Source: an uncultured bacterium (GTDB lineage: Bacteria > Eisenbacteria > RBG-16-71-46 > CAIMUX01). Taken from it: 6,030 bases of DNA. The notes under the pieces were generated by a model. That model did not search any database. It worked only from the letters and a program-made list of their open reading frames with translations, and was not told the origin of the DNA. The DNA lies in contig CAMPIC010000198.1 of assembly GCA_946886185.1 (NCBI GenBank), positions 1 to 6,030 on the forward strand, given 5' to 3'. How positions within the stretch are numbered: position 1 is the first letter of the stretch; the number at the start of each line of letters is the position of its first letter. The position numbers and the translations under genes were made by a program. Shown in pieces: positions 1 to 5,612 of this stretch.

Positions 1-374
1 CGAGCGCGCATCGCAGGCTCCGGTTGCCGGGCGACGAGCACGCGGTACCCGAAGCTCCGCTGCGTCCAGAGCGAGACGATCACGATCGAAGCGAGGAGAA
101 GCGCGGCCAGCGTCCAACCGGGAGAGCGAATCAGTTGAGGAAGGTGCAATGCGAAGAGGAGAGCGACGCCGGACGTCGTCAGGATCCGTCCCGGAAACGG
201 ACGCCGGCGAAGCGTAATCCCCGCTGACAACAGGACGAGGCTGGCAAGAGCGGTGCTCGCGGTGACCCACCAGGTTTCCCATAGCCGCGCGCCGTACACC
301 CACCACGCGTCCGCGAAGACGAAAGGACTCGCCGTGACCAGCGCCGCGCCTACCCCGGGGTAGGGCCGTTTCAT
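1..374 (-). CDS. Multi-spanning membrane protein, N-terminal part (cut by window edge)
   Basis: I do not recognise the family. Reading the minus strand from ATG at 374-372 gives an open frame of 124 codons that runs off the left edge, so only the N-terminus is visible. It begins MKRPYPGVGA and contains about four hydrophobic, Trp-rich stretches likely to be membrane helices, near residues 8-28, 34-54, 63-82 and 87-104. Short basic loops separate some of them (LRRRPFPGR after the second, TQRSFGYR after the fourth), then a more polar stretch starts. The ATG lies 12 bases after the stop of the M1 peptidase gene. An in-frame TAG, the peptidase's own stop, bounds the frame upstream. No good Shine-Dalgarno is visible, so translation may be coupled to the peptidase gene; TTG at 380-378 is a weaker alternative start. 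It could be a transporter subunit, a membrane sensor, or a protein paired with the peptidase. Membrane location is well supported; function is unknown. Confidence 0.65.
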   Translation of the reverse strand, partial: MKRPYPGVGAALVTASPFVFADAWWVYGARLWETWWVTASTALASLVLLSAGITLRRRPFPGRILTTSGVALLFALHLPQLIRSPGWTLAALLLASIVIVSLWTQRSFGYRVLVARQPEPAMRA

Positions 375-386
375 GGGCAAGGGGAG

Positions 387-2708
387 CTACTCACGCCAGT
401 CGACGTTCTCGACTCGGCAGAGGACAGACTCCATGTCATTGAGACGAATCTCCCGTGGCCGGAGCGACATGGGAGGCAGATCGAACTGCGAGTCGCTTCC
501 GGTCAAAAGCACCCGAAAGCGCGTGAATCGTCCCTCCCCGAAGTCCACATGGATCGGCATGTAGGCGCGGAACTCCTCCGGCACGCCACGCTGGCGCACT
601 TGCAACGAAACCCGGAACTGGCCTTCCCCCTCTGCAATCACGCGGTAGGCGTACTCGTACGTCGGAAGCGCCGTCCCCAGGACCCACTGCTCGAAGAACC
701 AGCTCATGTCCATTCCGAAGTGCTCGCTGACCACTTCCTGGAAGTCGGCGGTGGAGGCTTCCTTTCCACGATAGCGCGTGTAAAAGTCGCTCATGAGCGC
801 GAGGAACTTGTCCTCGCTCAGGGTGTCGAGGTCGAGCAGCATGTTGCGGAGCATGTGAAGGACCCACGCTCCCTTCTCGTAGATGATCAGATCGTAATCG
901 CCCGGGGTCGCTTCCGCTCCGGTCCGATATCCGAGCCAGATGGGGCCCGCGTCGCGCCCCTTTCCCAGGGTATAGTTGCGATTGTCGAAGATCCGGTCGC
1001 GCCAATCGCGGAGATAGCGGAAGAAGCGCTCGTTGTTGCCGAGCTGGTTCTGCATGAACCAGAGTCCGGAGTACTCGGCGAACGCCTCGCTCAGCCATTG
1101 ATCGTGATAGGAGTTGAAGTCGACTCCGTGCGCCCACCACTGATGCGCGACCTCGTGCGCGCGGAACAGCTCGTTGAATCCGTCGTCGTTTTCCATCTGG
1201 AAGGTTGCCCAGGAGAGTTGGAGCAGTCCGGGGAACGCCTCGCCATGCGAACGCGGCAGCTCCGCGACGCGAAGGTGTCCTTCCGGCCCCGGCCCATAAA
1301 CGTGCTGGAAGAACGCGATCGCGTTGGCCACATCCGCTCCCACCTGTTTTTCCATGCCGCGTCCGGAGACGATGCCTTCTTCGACCAGCTCCTCGCCGAT
1401 CTCGCGGTGATGGGATTTCGACATGTAGATGGCCACGGGAGGGATGCGCTCGTCCTGGATCGTGAAGAGCTTGAAGAACCCGAGACTGAATGAGAAATTG
1501 CGCGAGGGCTCGGTCACTTCCCAGCGCGACACCCGGACCGGACCGCGCATCTCCTCGGCTGCCTTCCGTCCTGCGCTCGCGAGCGTGAACTCCTCGGGAA
1601 CTTCGTAGGTCACGTCGAACGTCGCGCGCTCCCGCGCGTCGAGATGCGGATACCAATGGAGCGAGGATTGGAGCGCGATCCAGTCTCCGGTACGCTCGAT
1701 GACGTCGCCGTGATAGGTCACGCGCAGGCGCTGCCGTTCTCCCATCGCCAGCGGCGGATCGGCCGAGGCCCAGAGCTCCCAGGCATCCTTGCCACGCCAG
1801 CTCTGGATGGGGCGCCCATCGCTCCAGGACAGGGAATCGACCTCGAGCGAAGGGTGCAGAAGGATCCGGAACCAACGCAGTGAGTCGACCCGGGACTCGA
1901 CGCTCATTTCGCATCGCGCGCTCATGTGCAGTCCCCGGTCGAGCGCGATTTCCATCTGGTAGTGATCGGCCCGGGCGCGCTCGCAGGAGCGATAATCGTG
2001 CTGCCGACCCTGCTCGTAATCGCTCCCGCGATGGAACATGTTGAGGAGCTCGAGCTTGGATCCGATGGTGGCGCCGATGGTGCGCCGCCTCCGTTCCAAC
2101 GACACTTCTTCGGGCCGATATGGGCTGACCTCCATGCAGAGATCGCCCAGCTCCTCGGCGTCGACGCTCGCGTAGAAATAGTCGTTGTGATCTCGGTTCA
2201 GGATCGCGGTGACCATCCCGGAAGTGACCACGTCCCCTTCTCCGTCGAGGAGGAGCTCGGAGGTGTCCCGGAGGAAGTCGGCGGCCGGGGCGGTGAGCTC
2301 CGCGGGCGCGAAGTCAAAGGCGCGCTCGAGCTGCGCGGCAGTCTCGTCGGCGAAGAAGAGGAAGAGGCGATCGAAAGAGGTATCGATCCGAGAATGATCG
2401 ATGACCCGCTCGAGGTGCTCCTGCTCCGGCCGGATCGGAGGCGTGAAAAGGAAACGGCCCTCACCTTCGTAAAGCGCCACGTGCCGGCCGCCGTAGAGCT
2501 CGGGGAACAGGAAGATTCGTCCTTGCTGGAGAACGAAAGTGGCGCACTCCCGCTGAAACGGAAACTCCGAAACAGCGGCCGAGAGCACGGTGGAACGATC
2601 TATCTGGCGAAGGGCGGTGCGCAGCTCCTCATACGGGTCGTCGGCTCGGGCAGGGAAAGAGGAAAAGGACAAAATCGCGGCCACCGCCAGTGTTCGGAAC
2701 AGCTTCAC
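387..2708 (-). CDS. Secreted M1-family zinc metallopeptidase (aminopeptidase-like)
   Basis: This is a zinc-dependent peptidase of the M1 (gluzincin) family, probably exported to the periplasm or cell surface. With a GTG start at 2708 it has 773 residues. The start was chosen because GAGG sits 8 bases upstream and the protein then opens with a signal peptide: VKLFR, a hydrophobic core TLAVAAILSFSSF, then an ARA cleavage site before DD. The zinc site is complete: HEVAH at residues 518-522 and, 18 residues later, Glu541 in LSEAFAEY. The catalytic Tyr is probably Tyr610 in IIYEKGA. Residues about 24-235 form an extension that precedes the usual M1 N-terminal beta domain, which starts near HYQMEIALD (about 249-257). 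The catalytic domain spans roughly 410-680, followed by a short C-terminal beta region and no large helical ARM domain. The usual GAMEN substrate motif is absent; HGEAFPGL (488-495) sits in its place. Peptidase fold is near certain; substrate and exo- versus endo-activity are unknown. Confidence 0.93.
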   Translation of the reverse strand: MKLFRTLAVAAILSFSSFPARADDPYEELRTALRQIDRSTVLSAAVSEFPFQRECATFVLQQGRIFLFPELYGGRHVALYEGEGRFLFTPPIRPEQEHLERVIDHSRIDTSFDRLFLFFADETAAQLERAFDFAPAELTAPAADFLRDTSELLLDGEGDVVTSGMVTAILNRDHNDYFYASVDAEELGDLCMEVSPYRPEEVSLERRRRTIGATIGSKLELLNMFHRGSDYEQGRQHDYRSCERARADHYQMEIALDRGLHMSARCEMSVESRVDSLRWFRILLHPSLEVDSLSWSDGRPIQSWRGKDAWELWASADPPLAMGERQRLRVTYHGDVIERTGDWIALQSSLHWYPHLDARERATFDVTYEVPEEFTLASAGRKAAEEMRGPVRVSRWEVTEPSRNFSFSLGFFKLFTIQDERIPPVAIYMSKSHHREIGEELVEEGIVSGRGMEKQVGADVANAIAFFQHVYGPGPEGHLRVAELPRSHGEAFPGLLQLSWATFQMENDDGFNELFRAHEVAHQWWAHGVDFNSYHDQWLSEAFAEYSGLWFMQNQLGNNERFFRYLRDWRDRIFDNRNYTLGKGRDAGPIWLGYRTGAEATPGDYDLIIYEKGAWVLHMLRNMLLDLDTLSEDKFLALMSDFYTRYRGKEASTADFQEVVSEHFGMDMSWFFEQWVLGTALPTYEYAYRVIAEGEGQFRVSLQVRQRGVPEEFRAYMPIHVDFGEGRFTRFRVLLTGSDSQFDLPPMSLRPREIRLNDMESVLCRVENVDWRE

Positions 2709-2716
2709 GATTCTGG

Positions 2717-2721
2717 CCTCT
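2717..2721 (-). promoter_or_regulatory. Ribosome binding site deciding the GTG start of the M1 peptidase
   Basis: The minus strand reads AGAGG here, ending 8 bases before the GTG at 2708-2706. Upstream in-frame ATGs at 2762 and 2846 lack a comparable site. Using 2846 would also overlap the preceding gene by about 65 bases and bury the signal peptide behind an Arg-rich leader. Confidence 0.75.
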
Positions 2722-2781
2722 ACTCGGAGTGGACGCGAGACGAACGAAGAGCGCACCGGCATCGGGATGCGCCTGGATCGA

Positions 2782-4008
2782 TCAGGAACAGACGTCGCGG
2801 AGCGCCCCCAGCGCTTCCGCCACGTCCGACTCGGTGTGAGCCGCATTGATCTGGAACCGGATCGTTTCGTTTCCCTTGGGAACGACCGGGAAGGTCAATC
2901 CGACCACCAGGAGTCCGCGCTCGAAAAGCCCTTTGACGATCGCGCGAGTCTTGTCGGTGTCCCGCACCAGCACGGGAACCACCGGGTGCGGTCCTGGGAT
3001 CGACTCCATCCCGAGCTCGGCGATTCCGGCACGGAACTGCTGGACGCGCGCGTGGAGGTGATCCAGCCTGGCGCGCCCCTCCGGCCCATCGACCAGATCG
3101 ATCGCGGCGGTGGATGCGGCGCAATCGGCGACGCTGAGCGGGTTCGTGTAGATGTAAGTGTCCGCTTTCTGGCGAACGGCTTCGATCACTTCGTGGCTGG
3201 AAGCGACGAAGCCCCCGTTGACTCCGAACGCCTTTCCGAACGTTCCCACTACGATGTCCGCGTCGGCATTCGCGAACTCTTCGGTGCCTCGTCCCGTTTT
3301 CCCGAAAGCGCCGATCCCGTGCGAGTCGTCGATGACCGTCACCACGCCTTGCGGGAAGCGGCCATCGTGCTCCCGCGCGAGGTCGGCGATGTCCTTCAGA
3401 GGCGCCACGTCCCCGCGCATGCTGAAGATTCCATCGAAGATGATCACGACGCGCTCGATTCCTTCGGGGATCTCGGAGAGGCGCGCCTTCAACTCAGGGA
3501 TATCGTTGTGCGCGAAGATCGAGCGGTGGGTTCGGGGCACGTTGGCGATGCGCATCCCCCGGATGATGCAATTGTGGTTGAGCTCATCGCCGATCCAGAA
3601 GGTTCCCGGCCCAGCAAGGGTCATGGCCAGGCCGAGGTTCGAGGTGTAGGCGGAGTTGAAAATCTTCGCGGATGGCTTCTTCACGAAGCGCGCGATCTTC
3701 TCCTCGAGCTCCACGTGCTGCTGAAAGGTCCCGTCGATGAAGCGAACCGCTCCCGGCCCGACGCCGAATCGATGGGTGGCCTCGTCGGCCGCGGCGATGA
3801 GCGCCGGATGCTGAGAGAGCGAGAGGTAGCTGTTGGAGTTCATCCGCAGGAACTCGCGGTCGGATCCGGCTAGCAAGTATCGGGGTCCCCGATCGCCCCG
3901 CGGCGCGACATAGCCGACGATGACGCGCTCCGGCGCCTTGGCCCGCCCTTCGGCGACCAGGGAGGCGACTTCCGAGCTCAAGGCGCCGTTCAACTTGTCG
4001 AGGGGCAT
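2782..4008 (-). CDS. Alpha-oxoamine synthase family PLP enzyme, KBL-like (glycine C-acetyltransferase-like)
   Basis: This is a cytoplasmic fold-type I pyridoxal-phosphate enzyme of 408 residues in the alpha-oxoamine synthase group (KBL, BioF, ALAS, SPT). These enzymes join an acyl-CoA to an amino acid, or run the reverse cleavage. Expected active-site residues are present: His145 in DELNHN (stacks on PLP), Asp227 and His230 in IDDSHGIG, Lys259 in GTFGKAFG (Schiff base), and Arg384 in ETIRFQINAAHT (substrate carboxylate). VRFIDGT (88-94) followed by H98 and ELE, plus the C-terminal AAHT, look most like 2-amino-3-ketobutyrate CoA ligase, which makes glycine and acetyl-CoA in threonine breakdown; E. 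coli KBL is about 398 residues. The usual partner, threonine dehydrogenase, is not in this window. ATG at 4008 is supported by AAGGAG 8 bases upstream. The stop lies 73 bases before the M1 gene, so the two may share a transcript. Fold assignment is strong; the exact substrate is uncertain, and 8-amino-7-oxononanoate or another oxoamine synthase remains possible. Confidence 0.88.
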   Translation of the reverse strand: MPLDKLNGALSSEVASLVAEGRAKAPERVIVGYVAPRGDRGPRYLLAGSDREFLRMNSNSYLSLSQHPALIAAADEATHRFGVGPGAVRFIDGTFQQHVELEEKIARFVKKPSAKIFNSAYTSNLGLAMTLAGPGTFWIGDELNHNCIIRGMRIANVPRTHRSIFAHNDIPELKARLSEIPEGIERVVIIFDGIFSMRGDVAPLKDIADLAREHDGRFPQGVVTVIDDSHGIGAFGKTGRGTEEFANADADIVVGTFGKAFGVNGGFVASSHEVIEAVRQKADTYIYTNPLSVADCAASTAAIDLVDGPEGRARLDHLHARVQQFRAGIAELGMESIPGPHPVVPVLVRDTDKTRAIVKGLFERGLLVVGLTFPVVPKGNETIRFQINAAHTESDVAEALGALRDVCS

Positions 4009-4016
4009 TTGCGAAG

Positions 4017-4022
4017 CTCCTT
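4017..4022 (-). promoter_or_regulatory. Strong ribosome binding site of the PLP enzyme gene
   Basis: The minus strand reads AAGGAG here, 8 bases before ATG at 4008-4006. This fixes the start and places the leader hairpin (4028-4077) just upstream of the ribosome landing site. Confidence 0.85.
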
Positions 4023-4027
4023 CCGTG

Positions 4028-4077
4028 GACCTCCCGGCGCCACATGCAACGTGTGAGCGCGCTCGAAGAGGGAGGTC
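4028..4077 (-). promoter_or_regulatory. Imperfect hairpin in the leader of the PLP enzyme gene
   Basis: A two-part stem is visible. The outer arms are GACCTCCC (4028-4035) and GGGAGGTC (4070-4077), a perfect 8-bp match. The inner stem pairs GCGC (4037-4040) with GCGC (4057-4060) and CACAT (4041-4045) with GTGTG (4051-4055), with a 5-base loop GCAAC and one bulged A at 4056. An asymmetric internal loop (4061-4069 against 4036) separates the two parts. In the transcript of the downstream gene it would end about 5 bases before the ribosome binding site. No T-run follows on either strand, so it is not a simple intrinsic terminator. It could modulate translation or mRNA stability. It matches no riboswitch class that I recognise; the function is inferred only. 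Confidence 0.45.
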
Positions 4078-4180
4078 TGATGCTGGGGAACGATAAACCT
4101 CGGGCCTCCTCAGATCCAGACCGATCGAGATGAGATGCGGACGGTGCCGATCACACCGCGGCCCATCATCGAGATCAGGT
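4078..4180. other. Spacer with a possible degenerate 44-bp repeat copy
   Basis: This part of the gap between the GNAT and PLP genes has no credible ORF. It should hold the promoter of the PLP gene if that gene has its own, but I see no convincing -35/-10 pair on the minus strand; the best -10-like hexamer, TTTATC (complement of about 4094-4099), lacks a matching -35. Bases about 4143-4180 resemble a decayed copy of the adjacent repeat: GGTGCCGATC and CGAGATCAG match GGTGCCCATC and CGAGATCAG of the first intact unit, with small indels between. This suggests that the array was once longer on this side. Confidence 0.4.
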
Positions 4181-4365
4181 GCCGGTGCCCATCGACAGCG
4201 GTCGATTCGAGATCAGAGACTCGCGCCGGTGCCCATCCACAGCGGCCGATTCGGGATCAGCGGCTCGCGCCGGTGCCCATCGTCAGCGGTCGATTCGGGA
4301 TCAGCGGCTCGCGCCGGTGCCCATCCAAAGCGGCCGATTCGGGATCAGTGGCTCGCGCCGGTGCC
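4181..4365. repeat. Tandem array of 44-bp direct repeats (four full units plus a 9-bp partial)
   Basis: Units start at 4181, 4225, 4269 and 4313, exactly 44 bases apart. A fifth start at 4357 breaks off after GCCGGTGCC. Each unit opens GCCGGTGCCCATC, continues with AGCGG then CGATTCG, and closes with GATCAG and CTCGC. Units differ at only a few positions. Position 14 runs G, C, G, C and position 22 runs T, C, T, C through units 1 to 4, so the array looks like two copies of an 88-bp dimer. Read on the minus strand, each unit carries ATGGGCACCGGC running into GCGAGC and an in-frame TGA of the next unit, the same sequence that ends the GNAT gene. The GNAT stop lies in unit 4. Spacing shows no unique spacers, so this is not a CRISPR array. 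The function is unknown. Confidence 0.96.
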
Positions 4366-5397
4366 GGTCAGCCGGCGTCCCATCGTGACGATGCGCTCCG
4401 TCACCTCCATTCCGACGCTTTCGTACAGCCTGACCGCGCCGGTCGGGTTCTCGGCATCCACATGGAGCCGAGCGATCCGCTTGCCGAGCCGTCGAAACTC
4501 CGCGAACGCGTGAAGGAGAAGCGCGCGTCCGAGCCCGCGCTCTCTCCAGCCCCGCACGACCCCGACGTCGCAGATCCAGCCGGTCTCGGAGTCGCCTTCG
4601 TAAGCCGGTAGGCAGTGACAGATCGCGACCAGGCGTTCGTCCGCGAACGCTCCCCAGAAAAGCCGCGGATCGAAGTCCGGATTCTGCTCGATCTCGTGGA
4701 GGAAACGCGCGAAGCCGTCCTCGAAGGAGCGCGATACGCCCCAGTGATCCTGAAACGCTTCCCAGCGCACGCGATAGTACGTTTCTTCGTCGATCCCGCG
4801 CCGGAGGGAGCGGATTTCGATCCCTACAGGCCAGACCGGCACATCGCGCTCCGCCAGCTCCCTCACCTCCCGCGACATGACGAAGTAATGGCGGACTGGT
4901 TCGAAACCGTGCCTCTCCGCGAGCGCGAGCGCGGCGCGATCGTTCACCTCGCACGGCAACCGCCAGAGGACCTCCGCGCCCGCGGGAGCGAGCGAGCACT
5001 CCGCGTGCGCCCTTCGCTCTGCCCATCGCAGCAGCGCGTCTTCGATTCCGCACCCCCGGTGTTCCGGCAGGACCTGGTTGCCCAGCGAAATCAGCGAGAG
5101 ATGCGAGGAGTGGTTGTACATCTCCTCGTATCCGACTGCCGAACCGTCCGGCCCGCGCACCAGGATCGCGTCCGCGCTCGGGGAGACGCCCGGCTCGGTC
5201 CAGCCCGACCGGAGCTCCTCCAGGGTCCAGCTATCCGAACCGGAAGAGAGGCGCCCGCAGGTCACGAGTACAGCGAGCGCCTCCTCGATCCGGTCGAGAT
5301 CGAATGGAGCCCAGATATAGCCGGCAGGCAAAATGAGGCCGCGGGCGCGTTCGAGCGCAGGCAGGCGGGGGTCCGATTCGGGAGCGCTGGAGGTCAT
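4345..5397 (-). CDS. GNAT-family N-acetyltransferase with two GNAT domains
   Basis: This cytoplasmic acetyltransferase should transfer an acetyl group from acetyl-CoA to an unidentified amine. It has two tandem GNAT domains, an arrangement known from mycothiol synthase (MshD) and related proteins. Numbered from ATG at 5397 (350 residues), the C-terminal domain (about 190-340) has a canonical acetyl-CoA loop, RERGLG (285-290), followed by LHVDAENPTGAVRLYESVGM. RWEAFQDHWG (about 211-220) resembles a motif common in this subgroup. The N-terminal domain (about 25-180) keeps NDRAALALAERHGF, but its loop reads RGCGIE (114-119), with Glu replacing the final Gly/Ala, so it may not bind acetyl-CoA. 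An ATG at 5436 would add 13 residues but has no ribosome site; the one at 5397 has GGAG 12 bases upstream, slightly far. The last residues (GTGASH) and the TGA lie in the 44-bp repeats. Family is certain; substrate unknown. Confidence 0.9.
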   Translation of the reverse strand: MTSSAPESDPRLPALERARGLILPAGYIWAPFDLDRIEEALAVLVTCGRLSSGSDSWTLEELRSGWTEPGVSPSADAILVRGPDGSAVGYEEMYNHSSHLSLISLGNQVLPEHRGCGIEDALLRWAERRAHAECSLAPAGAEVLWRLPCEVNDRAALALAERHGFEPVRHYFVMSREVRELAERDVPVWPVGIEIRSLRRGIDEETYYRVRWEAFQDHWGVSRSFEDGFARFLHEIEQNPDFDPRLFWGAFADERLVAICHCLPAYEGDSETGWICDVGVVRGWRERGLGRALLLHAFAEFRRLGKRIARLHVDAENPTGAVRLYESVGMEVTERIVTMGRRLTGTGASH

Positions 5398-5612
5398 CGC
5401 GACAGTGTACTCCGCCTGAGGACCGGGCGGACGCATCGAGGAAGTCGGCCGAGGGGCCGATCAGTCGTCCCTGCCCCTCACGCTGCCTCCACCTACTCTT
5501 GTTGCTCCGCGCGCCCGGCGCCGTCAGACTGAGTACGATTTCACGGGATCCGCGTGCGCCATCCTTCCGGATCCGGCCGCAGCCGGGATCACTTCTCCGA
5601 GGAGGCATCTCG
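5398..5612. other. Divergent intergenic region between the GNAT and TraB/GumN genes
   Basis: This stretch must contain the promoters of both divergent genes, but I see no clear sigma-70-type hexamer pair in either direction. Visible structure includes a perfect 6-bp hairpin at 5445-5460, TCGGCC and GGCCGA around a GAGG loop, and a 10-bp palindrome CCGGATCCGG at 5567-5576, about 35 bases before the TraB/GumN start and partly echoed by GGATCCG at 5546-5552. Either could be an operator or chance in GC-rich DNA. No ORF here has a credible start. Confidence 0.4.
5599..5605 (+). promoter_or_regulatory. Ribosome binding site of the TraB/GumN gene
   Basis: GAGGAGG lies 7 bases before ATG at 5613, a near-ideal Shine-Dalgarno. 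It selects this ATG over the internal ATGs at codons 8 and 19, which would cut into the signal peptide. Confidence 0.85.

Noticed and set aside
549..1493. Long plus-strand open frame opposite the M1 gene (314 codons)
   Set aside because: It is antisense to the catalytic region, has no ribosome site or recognisable motif, and such shadows are expected opposite GC-rich coding sequence.
2709..2846. Longer M1 peptidase starting at ATG 2846 (or ATG 2762)
   Set aside because: The 2846 start overlaps the PLP enzyme gene by about 65 bases and puts an Arg-rich leader before the signal peptide. Neither ATG has a Shine-Dalgarno, while GTG 2708 does.
2590..3873. Plus-strand open frame of 427 codons opposite the PLP enzyme gene
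   Set aside because: It mirrors the real gene's codon structure, has low-complexity Arg/Asp/Val-rich composition, and has no start signal.
4028..4077. Intrinsic terminator for the GNAT transcript
   Set aside because: No T-rich tract follows the stem on the minus strand; AAGGAG and a start codon follow instead.
4078..4140. Sigma-70 promoter for the PLP enzyme gene using TTTATC as -10
   Set aside because: The hexamer 17 bases upstream (TCTGGA) matches the -35 consensus at only two positions, so it was not listed as a promoter.
4181..4365. CRISPR array
   Set aside because: The 44-bp units abut with no unique spacers, and there are no cas genes.
4130..4611. Plus-strand ORFs through the 44-bp repeats encoding repetitive Arg/Ser/Ala-rich peptides
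   Set aside because: The repeat has no stops in any plus frame, so all frames are open by default. No ribosome site precedes them, and they run antisense into the GNAT gene.
5567..5576. CCGGATCCGG palindrome as a repressor operator
   Set aside because: It is a single 10-bp palindrome in GC-rich DNA with no second spaced half-site and no regulator gene nearby; mentioned only in the intergenic description.
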